This document shows positions 11,391 through 23,529 of a stretch of DNA of 64,000 bases, in pieces. The notes under the pieces are model-generated. The model was not told the DNA's origin. It did not search any database and was given only the letters and a program-made list of their open reading frames with translations. Source of the stretch: Sepiola atlantica (taxonomy: Eukaryota; Mollusca; Cephalopoda; Sepiida; Sepiolidae); assembly GCA_963556195.1 (NCBI GenBank), contig OY744519.1, forward strand, positions 34,577,301 through 34,641,300, in the 5' to 3' direction. Positions within the stretch are counted from its first letter, which is position 1. Each line of letters opens with the position of its first letter. The position numbers and the translations under genes were made by a program.

Positions 11391-11720
11391 ATAGTTATGG
11401 GTGGTAAAATTCAAAATTAATTAATTGGCAATTTATACATTTTCTGATAGGCGAAAGGGCGGTAATGTGGGCTATATAAATTAGTTTTATTAAAAGGGGA
11501 GAATTAGACTAGAAAATTCATATGCCTTCGATTTCGATGAAATTTTAACTATAGGCATTGAACATAAATTAATTGATATTTCCAAAATTTAAGGTTGTTT
11601 GGAGTATGATATGTGACCTTCTCTTTGAATATTTCATTATTTCTGATTTACATGGAATTTTATCTATAGTTATCAGACACTAATTAACCAAGATTCAATA
11701 AATTGTAATATTTTTTAGAC
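10985..11720 (+). repeat. Dispersed repeat family B, copy 3
   Basis: Collinear partner of 6230-6840. It is interrupted by a (TA)n array at 11315-11388 exactly where copy 2 has a short TATATAA, so the array probably grew inside the repeat after insertion. Confidence 0.65.
11315..11388. repeat. (TA)n microsatellite inside family B
   Basis: About 74 bp of TA. Flanking sequence on both sides belongs to family B copy 3. Confidence 0.97.
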
Positions 11721-11891
11721 CTTTAAAGTCTAAGATTCAAATCTTAAACATGTTTTTAGGTTTTAGTTTCGTTTGGTTTTGATATTTATTTATTTGTTTA
11801 TTTATTTATTATTTATTGTAAACATAAGGTAAATTTTATTCTGTGCAAGCCAATCAGTTGTTTGTTATTTCGCTTCTACAGTTGAATAAGT

Positions 11892-12120
11892 TTTAGGGGC
11901 CTTTAAATTTTAGGATTTCAAATATCTCATTCAAACATAATCTACACGGGTCGTCTAAATATCTACATGTACTGGACTGTCGTATTATTTTCCATTTAAT
12001 TATTGGTGAACGTCCGTTTTCTTTGAACTCCCAATAATGTTTTTCTAATGCTGTTTTAATTTGGCGTTCCTTGTTTTTAAATGTGTTGTTGTGGTCATAA
12101 TATCTCGTGTTAAAATCTAG
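11892..12120 (-). pseudogene. GIY-YIG endonuclease fragment of a Penelope-like element
   Basis: The minus strand is open for about 75 codons (12120 down to 11893). The peptide contains RYYDHNNTFKNK, then TALEKHYWEFKE, IKWKIIRQS, and a CRLCLNE segment with EIFEIL, ending in a stop. This order (R..H..F, T.L..H.W..K, I.W.I, C.LCL.E...IL) is the C-terminal half of the GIY-YIG nuclease that follows the reverse transcriptase in many Penelope-like retroelements. The N-terminal GIY and YIG strands would lie upstream, but the frame runs into a (TA)n array at 12167-12226 and the rest is missing. The lack of stops suggests a relatively recent copy. The element assignment rests on recalled family patterns, not a search. 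Confidence 0.6.
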
Positions 12121-12164
12121 GGAGATAAAAATTATATCCCCTCATAACATTTTATGCGGATACA

Positions 12165-12166
<2 letters not shown>

Positions 12167-12226
<60 letters not shown>
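12167..12226. repeat. (TA)n microsatellite
   Basis: About 60 bp of TA truncating the 5' side of the GIY-YIG fragment. Confidence 0.97.
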
Positions 12227-12227
<1 letters not shown>

Positions 12228-12465
12228 GTAGTCGCAAACATAAGACAACACACATTTAGCAGTGCAAGTTTTAGAATTAATAGTTGTTACATAGACTCCA
12301 TCTTTCTTTCATGTGCTGTCGTCGTCATCTTTAATTAGGTGTAACGTGACCGAGCCGCAGAGAAATCTGATCAATAATAACAGCAATTCTTACGGTTCCA
12401 TAGTTTTACTTTTGATATCTCTAGCCAAATAACTTTATGAACCGTGTTTGTCAAACAGTTATCAT

Positions 12466-12762
12466 TTATGTACGTCTAGCGTCACAACAATCTGGTCGTG
12501 GAATGAATTCACACGAGCCTTCGATATACGTCTGTATTAGACACTGCTTGCCGAGCAAAAGAGGCTGATTACTATTTTCCCCTCGCGATCTCATACTCAG
12601 ACAAGACTTGCTCCTGCCTATCTCATTAGACAACAAAAATGCCTTATTCGTAACCATGTCATGTATCTTACATTTTTCGATGATGTATTTGATCTCGATC
12701 GTTTCTCTTTTAATCTCATTCCTGATTTCCGTTCTCGTACTTCTCAGCAATGACCTTTCCAT
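12466..12762 (-). CDS. Unrecognised 98-codon open frame
   Basis: Frame from ATG at 12762 to a stop at 12466. The N-terminal half is charged and probably helical (many Lys, Arg, Glu and Ile). The C-terminal half contains five cysteines, two as a CC pair near the end. The composition is less AT-skewed than the neighbourhood. No family is recognised, and no splice or promoter evidence supports expression. It may be a retroelement relic. Confidence 0.2.
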   Translation of the reverse strand: MERSLLRSTRTEIRNEIKRETIEIKYIIEKCKIHDMVTNKAFLLSNEIGRSKSCLSMRSRGENSNQPLLLGKQCLIQTYIEGSCEFIPRPDCCDARRT

Positions 12763-12840
12763 ACTTCTTTAAGCCAACGCCAATTTCCTTTTCTGATGTT
12801 TCGTGAGTATTAAAATCTATACACCATTGCCGGTAAGTTT

Positions 12841-12849
12841 TATTCTTCT

Positions 12850-12881
<32 letters not shown>

Positions 12882-12922
12882 TTCTTCTTCTTCTTCTTCT
12901 TCTTCTTCTTCTTCTTCTTCTC
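12841..12922. repeat. (TTC)n microsatellite
   Basis: About 27 TTC units with one CCT interruption near 12858. The reverse strand is (GAA)n. Confidence 0.97.
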
Positions 12923-13000
12923 GTAAATTAGTATCTTCTTCTCCTTTAAAATGTTTTATATTAAAGGAGGGGGAAGGGGAGAGAGTAAATTTCGTATGGA

Positions 13001-13149
13001 TGTGACGTCACGAGCTAGAAGTTGGGGACGTTTGAGGTAAATTAATGTTTGATATTTGGCATCACGGGTTATTAGTTTCTCTTGTCAGAGATATAAATAA
13101 AAGAATGAAATGGCAAGATTGCTTTGTTATTCGGCCGATGGAAGCAACA
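13001..13149 (+). mobile_element. Candidate short LTR with primer-binding site
   Basis: The 149-bp stretch begins TGTGACGTCA and ends GCAACA, giving TG..CA ends. It contains a TATAAATAA at about 13092, and is followed directly by TGGTGTCAGAA, which looks like a tRNA primer-binding site of a Ty3/gypsy-type element. A purine run (12965-12985) precedes it. No second LTR or pol gene is seen nearby, so this may be a solo or truncated LTR, or chance. Confidence 0.3.
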
Positions 13150-14462
13150 TGGTGTCAGAATAAAGATGGCGTCTAGCTACACCAAGTGACAGTGAGGTGA
13201 TGTAACAAAAAAAATGAGTGTACTTGTCCAATCCTTTTCGTCCTAACATCATTATTTCTTCAGTTTTCTAACTCATACTCTTCTATGATGTTATCAATCT
13301 TCCCACGTACTCAATGACTTCTTCGAGGTTCTGTACAATCGGTTCTTATCTGTCGTTTCTGCTACTTTATTACACATGATCTTGGTATACTTCTGGCTAA
13401 TAATAGTTCCATTTTTGGTTACGTCTTGACAGTCATAAATGGTTCAGCAAAATCAACCACAACTGGATGCAACGCGCAAAATTCTCAGTAACTCTGATAC
13501 TGTCCTGATTTTGACTGTAATGGCTGTCTTAATATATGGAAAAAAATAGGGATTTTTTATAGGTATTAATTTTGAGATAATATGTATAGATAAACATCTT
13601 GGGATGAAGTTAAGGTCCAGTGAGTTTGACGCATATTTCTGATGACAACACCTACTGATGGGACGATCACCAAAGTGCCCCTGTATATCATCGAACGGCG
13701 ATAAAACAAAGACTGTTGGCTATTCATAACTGAAACTTGATGGGTCAGTCAGGCATGAGTTTATTGTACCTTGTATTAAGAATTAAAACACTGTCGTTTT
13801 GAGATGTTTAAACGCCCACTGCTTGTTTGCTTCTTGTGATGTAGCACAGGTTAGAGCGAAATGAAAAGTTCATTTTGAAGCTGTTTATAGCTGAATTCAA
13901 CTTTAGATGAAGAATAAAAGCGTCAAGAACACGTGTAAGAATACGTTACAATAAAAATAGAAGAAATAAACGGATTCCAATAAAGAAACCTTGCAACATT
14001 AAAAAAAGATGGAAATGAATGAATGAATGAATCCAGTTTTCGATTCCCGCGTAAATCTCACATTTTTTCCCCATTTTTTACTTTCGTGTTGAACATGTTT
14101 TATTAAGGCTTCACGATTATCAGCGATGAAATACGAAAGTTTTGCCTTCGAAATAATAATTAAAAAAAATAAAATCAACAAAAAATCGGCGATGATTTCA
14201 TTCGTCACTCCTTTGAATATTTAAAAGATTCTTTTCGACAAAAATAGAAACAGCCGGAAACCAGAATCTACGACCATCAATCGGAATTTTTTTACTATAG
14301 AGAGTGTTTAGAAAATCGATGGAATAACTCATTATATTCTACTAGAAGGAAGATTCGACGTTGCTCGGGATTGAATTAGAATCACTACTATGTGCGTTTT
14401 GACTATGATTATAATACCATATTACTTTCTTTGTTTTTACTGCCCCCTTTCCCATTTCGCCT

Positions 14463-17453
14463 CTAATATAGTCGGAAGAAGCTGAAATGCTGGAAAAGTC
14501 TCTGAATTAGTGTCTTTTTAAAAACTTTAATACACTCCAAACAAGACACAATGCCACTAAGACGTAATGGCCTACTGTGAATTAGGGACAATATTTTTAG
14601 GGGCATCCTAAGTGGGGAGTTGTGCAGCGAGATGCTTGTCCACATTACATTTGAATTTCTGCATGTCGGTACAGTCAGGAAACAGGGGGGGGGAATTCCA
14701 AAAGCTAGTAGTTCGATGAAAGAAGCTTGTAGAGTAAATAGTGTTCCTGCATCTGGGACTTCTACAGTGAAGGGGTGGGATTTTACTGCCTGTCAGGTTA
14801 GACGGAGGGGGTGATTAACGTCGAAATAAACACCAGTGCAGCAAGTTCATCGGAGCACATTCTATTGAAGTACTTGTAAAACAAGCACAGAGAGTCAACA
14901 TTGCGGTGATGGGACAGGGGCAGGTGCTTGGTTTACAATGTGGTACGTATTAAATACTCTTTTTGGACTCTTTTGAAGAGGGAGAAACTAATGGTTGGGC
15001 ATCAGCTCAGATGGTACAATACTCCATACATGGGCGAATGGTGGCTTTGTATAAGATACTAGAAGATGTAAGAAGTTTTCTAGCACGGTGAAGGGTTCAC
15101 CTTCCTTTGCAGCAGTATCTCATATGTATTTGTTCCAATTGATGTTACATGTGAATGTTAGGCCTAATAGTTTGAATGTTGGACTCCCAGGGAGAGTGCT
15201 ATTAGCAATGGAAATGTGTGGTTGAAAAGGTTTCTTATAAATGTTAAAGGAAAAACCTTTGCATTATTAGCAGTAAATGTTACCATTCATTTGTAGCCCA
15301 TTCCACTACAAAGTGGAAGTCACTTTCTAAGGATTCAGCCGTTGCCTTGGATATGTGTGCGTACTTTTTTGCCAATATATTGAGAATAAAACGTGTTATA
15401 ATCAGCAAATATACCCATCTCGTATACAATTGCATCAAGGAGATCGTTTATGAAAATCAGGAATAATAAAGGTACAAGGATCGACCCCTGAGGCACACTT
15501 GTATTAATATCATGTTGTTAAGATGTACGGTCAATCGGGATATTTTCTTTTGGCTAAAAAAAGAAGCTGATTATATTAAATATTCGTCCAGTAATACCAT
15601 ATAAAATAATTTTCACGAGATCTTCATGCCAAACCTTGTATAAGGCTTTGGATATATCAATCGCTACCGACCTAGCTTCGCCTGCTTTGTTCAGTGAATG
15701 GTATGTGCGTTCAGATGACCGTTAGGATATCGGCAGTAGAACGGGCTTGCCTAAATCTATACTGTTGGTCAAAAAGAAGTTTAGTATGAACAAGGTGGTA
15801 GACTATCACTAGATTGATTAATTATTCAAAAATGTTATCGAATAGTGAGAGGAAACTGATGGAGGCCATAATCTTTCTGAGTCAGTTCTTTCCCTAGAAT
15901 TCTTGAACACTGTTACCAAAGAGACAATTTTGCAGCTATCACGAAAGAATAATTTGGCAAGGCCTTTGTTGTAGACTTTGGAGAGGACAGGGGCCAGCTC
16001 GGCAGAACATTTCCTTATTGCAATAGCGGGTATAAGATCAGGACCACATGCTTTGAAGGTGTCAAGGTTTTTTTTATGATATCCCGGACATGAGAAGTGG
16101 TAATGATCCGAGTGTGGATTCTATCCGCAGTAGGAAATTTTGGAAAGGATTCTTTTGCGGAGTCACAGGTAAAGTTCAAATCGAACTGCTGAGGGAGCAG
16201 TTGAGCCTTAGTAGTTGCCGTGCAAGTGATAGCAATTGATAGCAATTAACAATTCCCCCGATATACAACGATAGCGGGGGAATTGTTAATTGCCCATCAT
16301 TCACCACACTATTATAGATTTTCCAGAAATCGCGAGTTCCCGATTTCTGCAGATCAAAGCGTTTTCTGATCATATCGGTATATCTACTTCTAGCTGCAGC
16401 TATTACATTCTAACAATGATTTCTTGACGCTATAATCTTTTGTCGATTTGTATTTGACTTATGGCGGTTGTACCGGCGGAATGCTTGCTGCTTATGCTCA
16501 ATATCTGCTGCACAGGTCAAAGTAGGACTTGCTATAAATTTACGCGTACTTCTATGCCTACTTTAACCCAGTTACCTCTTTTGCACACTGTTTAACAGGG
16601 AGAGAAAAAGTTTTACTCAATATGGCGTCTCTGGTGTGATCTCTGATGGGTTTCCCATCATCCCGTCTGTGGTGTCTTGTCATTTTGAATAACGACTCTT
16701 CGACGTACGGTCAAAAGTGTAGGGTGATATCAACCATTATCACAAGGTAATCAGCTTTCCCGAGTGGGCTATGGACACCTATCACACAAGCCTCAGGCAG
16801 TGTATTCACGAATCGGTCAAGAGGTAACGCTTGCTGATCCTCACGATTTGAAAGGCGGGTTAGGAAAGTGTGAAAGCTGCGTCTGTATAGCTCGCAAAAC
16901 CAAACCAATTTTGTGGTGGACATTAAAATCCTCGAATACATGTATTTGGGCAATCAGATCTAACGAGAGTGTTACATCTATACTCTCAGAGATACAGTCG
17001 AGCAGGATACAGTCCTTGGTCGAAGGAGAACGGTAGATGAAATATTAGTAACTAACGCTGTGTTGTAACGTTAACTTACAGGATATGTAGGCCTGATCAT
17101 CTGATTCCAGATTATGTTCTATAATTAAGAGAAGGGTTACGAATATAGACTCCGAGTCTTTGCATATGTTTTCAGAATCCTTACGACAGAGTGGGATGTA
17201 ACCAGTCATGTCAAATATATTAGAGGAGATCGATGAGTAGGTTAAGTTCGCTTTCTGCTAGGATATCTGGAGAGTTTACTAGGAGGAAAACTTTGACATC
17301 ATCGAGGTTAGTTCTACGCCCTCGAATATTTGAGAACGCAAGCCTCAAGGGAGTTGGCGATTTGATTATTTTTAGATCGGTGACTTGCTTGGACTTTTTA
17401 CTTTTAGTTTGTAATGTCATTATTTTTACGACTGGATAGAGTTGGTTGTGCAA
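14463..17453 (-). pseudogene. Decayed LINE-1-family-here non-LTR retrotransposon (APE + RT)
   Basis: Read on the minus strand, translated blocks follow the order of an APE-type LINE ORF2. LAFSNIRG..TNLDDVKVFL and SPDILAESE (17345-17230) are the start of the endonuclease. STTKLVWF..SNREDQQALPLDRF (16930-16800) belongs to its middle. KSGTRDFWKIYN (about 16350) is the linker, and SKHVV near 16050 corresponds to the segment before RT motif 1. VPQGSILVPLLFLIFINDLLD (15490-15430) holds RT motifs. GIFADYNT (about 15405) is the catalytic FADD box with the second Asp changed to Tyr. The C-terminal LCLFYKYFN.MCSDELAALV region follows at 14880-14800. Frames change repeatedly and stops are frequent, so it is dead. 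Clade is uncertain (Jockey/CR1-like). Fragments of the same family occur at 19950, 26112, 38390, 40090 and 53640. Confidence 0.85.
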
Positions 17454-18589
17454 AGTGGGTGTTTTTTATGTAAAAGTAGACTATTAGTCGAATTTTTATC
17501 TATTAGGTTGTGGTCTCGGAAAAACCCACCGAAGATAAACGCAAGGTTCCTTTCCATGCCTTAGAGTTATGCTCCTTTTCTACCAGTCGGAATAAGAAGC
17601 CAAACAAGCTGTCAAACCTGTATCCTCAATCTGTTAGAACAAGAACGGCTCAAACAAATCGTGTGAAACAAATTAAAAAGAAATTGTCCCCAGGTAGTGA
17701 AATACAGATGGATGAGACGGCGTTAATTGTCCTAGTAAAGCACTGGATGTCTTTTAAGTGTCCATGTAGAGGTACTTATATTTATTCGGGTTTCCAGCTC
17801 TAGAAAAGTTGTCGGCCAGGACAAAGAGACACCTATCCCTCAGTGGTTTGGGACCAACATGTCTGAAGTCAGTACACAGGTTTTATATCAGAATTTTCCA
17901 TTCTCCTAGATGAATTATCTGACTAGATCTACGGGTCCATCTCACCGAGAGAGTTGATCCTGCGCTTGGGTACTATGCCAGGTATTTCTACGCCCCCCCC
18001 CCTGTATGGGTTAAAACATACATGTTTATTATCTACTTAAATAAAGTAGTTGTGTCCCTTCCGGAAAGATTAACGATCATTTCGTCCCTAAGAAGAACAT
18101 TCCATGGAAATCGAAAGAAACGTTTAAAAATATTGACTTACAAGTTATACATAAACACATGTTGATTCTAAAGAAAACCTTTCTTTAAATAAGAGTTTTC
18201 ACACTGACAGCGCAGGTCACTTAGAGGCCGATGAAGTGGAGTTAGTAGAAAAGTAACATTCAATCATCATAATTTGCTTTTGTTTTTTTTAACGCAGAGA
18301 CCATTAGCACTGAGGTTATCGTTTTTCAAAAACAAGAAATTTCAAGCCAATAGAAAAATAAAATAAAAAATATGAAAAAGAAATAAGAATCAGAAGATAT
18401 ATTGTATGGAAGTCGAAAGAAACGTTTAAAATATATATATGGTTTAAATGTCATTAAAATCGGATGTACGTATTTGCGGTATTAAAGGGTGGGAGTACGT
18501 CGATATTCGGCACATTAAGTTTAATGTAGACATTCGGAACTACTTCCATTGAGTTCTCCGGGAAATCTTTTACATATGAATTTCATCAA

Positions 18590-18593
<4 letters not shown>

Positions 18594-18650
<57 letters not shown>

Positions 18651-18672
18651 TAGATAGATAGATAGATAGATA
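18594..18672. repeat. (TA)n then (GATA)n compound microsatellite
   Basis: About 55 bp of TA passes directly into six GATA units. Confidence 0.97.
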
Positions 18673-18804
18673 TGTGTAAATAATGAAAAAGTTCCCATAA
18701 ACATGATATGCAGGGACACTTAGGTTATATGTGACCTGGAATAAGCTTCAGACTCACCTCTACGATGACATAATGCCGAAGTTATGCCATCGATCTGCCA
18801 AACA

Positions 18805-18945
18805 CTCTGGATGAAAAGTAAAATCCAACTGTTTAATTCGAACGGGATAACAACGTTAAACTTTGCAGCAACTAATTTTAGAATGGGGAAGTCAAAGTTT
18901 TTTTTTTACCTTAACGACATACGTTAGTTCTCAATTCAATTGTTG
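18805..18945 (+). repeat. Dispersed repeat family D, copy 1
   Basis: Shares GATG--AAGTA-AAT-CAACTG-TTAATTC, ACGG/GTTA-ACTTTG and ATGGG-AA with 20910-21065. GTTATGCCATCGAT, just upstream at 18780, recurs at 19470. It is non-coding. Confidence 0.45.
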
Positions 18946-19949
18946 TAATTAGACTAGCGCTATTACATAACGCTTGGATTCAGAGTTATATACCGTTGAA
19001 ACAAATACTGACCAACATTCATCACTGTAAAACATCTAACACATGCTGCACAATGCGTGTGATAGTGCACTGCCATTTATCCATATGGCATAAATAAACG
19101 GTATCTCTATGAATGGATTACAGGTAAAATGAACTTTAGCCTGGTCTTGTCACATACACCAACACAATTATGAAGAACTACACCAAACAAACATAAAAGC
19201 CGTGTGGCTCAGAAGAAAGATATGAACGCCATAATAGGAAGATGCCTCTTTGATAGCCAACATGGGAGACCAAGTCGGTATCCTGCGAATGTTGGCTCTT
19301 TTTATTTCAGGTAACAGAATACAGCAGACAAATATAAGTAAATAAATATGATCAGCATAAACCAAAAACCTCGCAAAGGACGGAAATCAAAGAAAATCAA
19401 ACTAGTAATGGAGTGCTATTACAAAAGCAACTCCAACAAAAAGAGGCTCACATATAGAACACAATCCCAACGTTATGCCATCGATTTTCCAAACACCATG
19501 TATTGTGCTGTCTACATTTTTATCTGAGGATGCAGTTGAAAATGAAACTCTATACAAAGATAAACTATAACTATTCTAGAGTAAAATTTCCAATGGTGAG
19601 ATTAATTTTGTACTAGCGATACACCCTGTGGAAAATCCGCATACCTCTCCTTTGTCTACCTGTATAAGATACTGTTTATAATATTACCCTTCATATAATA
19701 AATATCTGCTAGGGTTAACATTATTAAGAAGAAAATAACTTTTTGTTCTTCCGTAAAAATAATTAATATTGTCAACTAAATATTCTTTAAATAAATAAAA
19801 CGAATATGTATCTTTTCCTCTCTTTATTTAAAATTATAATTATTTAAATATTTTTTAAACAATATATATTCTTTTCCTTCTTATAGTATTTGCCAGATAA
19901 ATATTTTAAAGTAAATAAAACAAAGCCACCATTCGCCCATGTAAATAGT

Positions 19950-20250
19950 AGTTACCAATAGTTGTGTTGCGAGATGCTTGCCCACATTTTATTTAAATGT
20001 CTGCATGTTGATACAGTCGTGGAAATAGGGAGCAGGAAGAAAATTCCAAAGGTAAGCGGTTCGATTAAAAAAGCTATTAGAGTAAAAGCCTTTCGGCATC
20101 TGTGAACCTTTACAGTGGAGGGGTGAGATTTTGATGCCTGTCGGGTTGGTCGATTGCATTTACGTTGAGGGGTCACAGGTGCAGCAAGTTCGTCGGAACA
20201 CATTCCGTTGAAGTACTTGTAAAACAAGCACAGGGATGCAACAGGGGCTA
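19950..20250 (-). pseudogene. LINE C-terminal fragment (same family as 14463-17453)
   Basis: A 91-codon frame (19952-20227) reads FYKYFNGMCSDELAA at its start, then a Pro/Arg-rich spacer, then HRCRKAF, the characteristic C-terminal tail after the RT domain. The continuation into LWN..P is frame-shifted. A short tail fragment in the opposite orientation lies at 20340-20410 (CAGTAGCCCCTCACG). It is a 5'-truncated copy. Confidence 0.75.
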
Positions 20251-20567
20251 GAGCTTGGTAGATAGTGTGGGTCCTATAAGGTTAGATACTTATTTTAGAC
20301 TCTCTCCATGAGGGATAGGTTAGTGTTTGCTGCATACTTTCCCTCTTAGGAGACCCCACAAATCTAGCTCCTAATTCACAGTAGCCCCTCACGTGGCAGT
20401 ATGACTTTTTTCGGTAAATTGAAGTAAACAAAATAAAATAAAACAAAACAAATGTCACTTAAAAAAATGATTTATTGAGAATTGTGAGACTGTAAGGATA
20501 AAAATCCTACAAAACTTATACGAAACAAAATAAAAGCAACACAAAAACATGCGCGGAGAAATCAATA

Positions 20568-20601
20568 TTTCGCCTCAAGTATTTATTCAGGCTTCATCAA
20601 G
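20568..20601 (-). ncRNA. Weak hammerhead-like motif
   Basis: The minus strand has TTGATGA, then GCCT and AGGC as a perfect four-pair stem II around a 13-base loop, then GAAATATT with a palindromic AUAU. The first core base is U instead of the invariant C, so catalysis is unlikely. It resembles a decayed member of the same structural class as the family A motifs, in different surrounding sequence. Confidence 0.25.
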
Positions 20602-20909
20602 AGGCATGTTACAAGCAGATACAATGTAAGAGAGAAGAGTCGAAATTTCGGAGTTGAAAGTTGGGGCGTTGTATTCAAGTGGCAAGTAGAAGGTAAAAAA
20701 AGTCGGTAGTAGGAGAGGAAAATCAAACTGGCGGGGAAAAGGCGGCTCAGTGCGAGTATCAGAGAAACTAAAATATTAGATAGTTAGAAGTAATCGGAAA
20801 TGAATTATACATAAAAGATAGGAAGGCGAGTCAAGTGGGAAGGCTACAAGGTTTGTGTACGTGGACGGTAGGTTGTAACATTTAGAGGTGTGATAAAATT
20901 ACATTAAAA

Positions 20910-21065
20910 TAGAAAGGATGCGAAGTATAATTCAACTGCTTAATTCAACGGGTACACCGTTAGACTTTGGAAAAACTGAGTTTAAAATGGGTAAAGACAG
21001 AATTTTGTTTTTACCCCAGCGACGCCAGTTAATCTTCAATTTTCCTTCTTTTTTTCTTTTGCAAA
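20910..21065 (+). repeat. Dispersed repeat family D, copy 2
   Basis: Partner of 18805-18945. A 61-codon frame on each strand is incidental. Confidence 0.45.
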
Positions 21066-21439
21066 CGGATGATCTCAATTTTTTATATGGGCGTGGGACG
21101 TGATAACGTACGTACACGCGTAACTACGCGTTGTTTTATAAAGATTAGTGTTAGTGATAGGGTTAGTGTTCTAAAGATTAGGGTTTAAAAAATAATATTG
21201 TGCCGAATATCGTTGAAGAGAAAAGACGACGCTTTACTTTATTTCATTTATAACCAGAAAAATTTGAAATTGTTGAATTTAGAATCTTCTAAAGTATTTT
21301 TTAAAAATGGTCCTAATTCTCCTATTTACATCCTAATAAGCTTTTTTCATCTACGGTTGAACTGAACATCATTCTGTTGAATGTACAATATTTTGACCAT
21401 TTCTGCCGCGGTCTCCACGAAATCTCTACGATGAACTCT

Positions 21440-21848
21440 TTCCATCTTAAAACTTTTCTTCACTTTGTCAACGGACACTTCTCAAACTGGACATCCTCTT
21501 TATTTTGATAACCTCTTTACGCACGCCCATTTACTTCCCATTACTTTATATAGTTTCTTTAAATCTTTCACATTTTTTAAATCTTGCTTTTCCCCTGCCA
21601 ACTTATCCATCTATGCAATTCCTCTGATGATAAGATTTTAATCTTTGAAAAGCTTGGCTTAAGGAAAGAAAAAATAAACATGTTTTTTTATCGAATACAC
21701 CTTGCATTGAACAACCGAAGATGAAATATATTTGTAATTCGCACATCTTTATCTCTTTTCCTTCATTTATCTTCATAATTGCTCTATCCCGTATATTGAG
21801 CTTTAATCATTTCACTATAGGTTCAATTCTCTAAAAGTATACTTTTAG

Positions 21849-21850
<2 letters not shown>
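21440..21850 (+). repeat. Dispersed repeat family E, copy 1, ending in (TA)n
   Basis: Matches 32300-32692: CAACGGACA, GCTTTTCC-C-GCCAACTTAT, CAATTCCTCTGATGATAAG, ATAAACATGTTTTT, AATTGCTCTATC and AC-CTTTTAGT. Both copies run straight into a (TA)n array, which suggests the array is part of the element's 3' end. The second copy lies just after a gypsy pol, so an LTR origin is possible. Confidence 0.6.
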
Positions 21851-21851
<1 letters not shown>

Positions 21852-21924
<73 letters not shown>

Positions 21925-21941
21925 CGATAGTTTACTTTACA

Positions 21942-21984
<43 letters not shown>
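21852..21984. repeat. Two (TA)n arrays separated by 23 bp
   Basis: TA at 21852-21919 and 21943-21984 around ATTAACGATAGTTTACTTTA. They follow family E copy 1. Confidence 0.95.
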
Positions 21985-21987
<3 letters not shown>

Positions 21988-23440
21988 TTACATGGTAAAC
22001 AGCTGATGATCCCCGTGTTAATATTAGACGCTTAAGGTCTCCTGTTTTTATTTCACTGTTAGATACATAGAAATTAAGTTATAACATTTAAATTACTTTC
22101 AATAAAGGGTAAATATTTCACAGAATCTAAAGACACAATTAAACATTTCCTTCGATTCTATCTGGGGTCACTAGAGGTAATTATCGGTTAGGTCTATAAA
22201 ATAACTGAAATATATTAGAACGTAAAAGAAACGGAATTATTTAAAAAACATAGATTTTCATCGTTATTAAACGAAGGAAATATATTTATAAAAAATAATT
22301 ATGAACAAAAATAAAATTTAACAAAGAATATCTCAGTAAATAATATATTTATACAAAAGAAACATTTTAATAATTTTTTGTTGTTGGCACCCTTAAAGAT
22401 TTAAAATATTAAACAAAAAATTGGTTTCGATTTGTTTAAGACATTTGCTGTTTTGCAGCTGTCTGTAAGAAGGCAGCATCAAAAAGTAGTTAAAGTTTGT
22501 GACAGCCAGCTCCTCTTATTGAGATGCATGGACGCATCTAAACACTCAGCTGAAAGTAATTCGCAAGTCAAACAATATTTGTCGAATTGAAACATCAGTC
22601 TGCCTATTCCTCATTTGTGCCAATTAGTTTGATATATTTGGCTCTCATTAATTTTATTTTCCTTATATTTTCACGCTTTTTTGAAAGTTACTTGTCTGCT
22701 CATGCGCAGCAAAATGGCTGAGTCGATTTTTTGTTGCATCTTCCAGATCTATTTTTGAGATGCACTGTCTACTATTTTAAACTTGACAAGACAAATAACA
22801 TGTCTGTCCCTTAAAACGCCTTAAACAAACATTTAGACACTCTAAGTGTACATATTCACGAATTAAAAAAAAAATACCCCATTTGACCAATCGACTTTAT
22901 TAGTAAACTGCTGAACATTTCCTTTAGTGTTCTGATGACTACAATAAGAGAACAGTAATTAATTAACCTTCTCTTGAAAAACATTGATTTAAAAATGAGA
23001 CAAATGTATTCATTATCATCTGAATAAATAACACAACGTAACAATTTTTTACAAAAGTTTTGTTTATTGTATTTTGTTTACTGTTTTTTAATCAATTTTC
23101 TCTGCTGATTCCAAAAATGTTATTATTTTTTCTGTATCATCGACCGTTATAGAAATACATCGCTTTTCAATGTCATATATTGGAAAATGCTATATGTTCT
23201 GCTACTAAATATATATCTAATTTTCTCCAAAAGATCAATTACTAAGATCTGTTCTTATTAAGATGGCTACTATAGGATGTAAAAATTCTCCAGATACATT
23301 TTGCTATGTGTGTAGTTATTATATTGAGAAAAAAAGCAGGTCCAAATTGTGGATAGCATACATACTCTATTTTCGGTGACCAGGAAATAACTTGCTAACA
23401 GTGACTGAGATGTCATGCTACAATTTCTATGATAACTGTC

Positions 23441-23512
23441 ACTCGACAGAGTGTCACTCGACTGAGTGTCACTCGACTGAATGGCACTCCATTAAGTGAC
23501 ATTCCACTAGGA
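23441..23512. repeat. 16-bp tandem repeat, about 4 copies
   Basis: GTCACTCGAC-GAGT recurs with small changes (GGCACTCCATTAAGT, GACATTCCACTAGG). Each unit contains CACTCGAC followed by a near-complement GAGTG across the junction, so the array can fold on itself. It lies directly upstream of the broken gene at 23530. Confidence 0.6.
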
Positions 23513-23529
23513 TTAGTAAAATAGTTTGG

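Noticed and set aside
16764..17036. 90-codon plus-strand frame
   Set aside because: Antisense shadow of the minus-strand LINE endonuclease region.
22429..22605. Possible terminal exon after TTGCTGTTTTGCAG, open for 40 codons
   Set aside because: Its 3' half matches the minus strand of repeat family C (TCGACAAATATTGTTTGAC), so the frame is probably repeat-derived.
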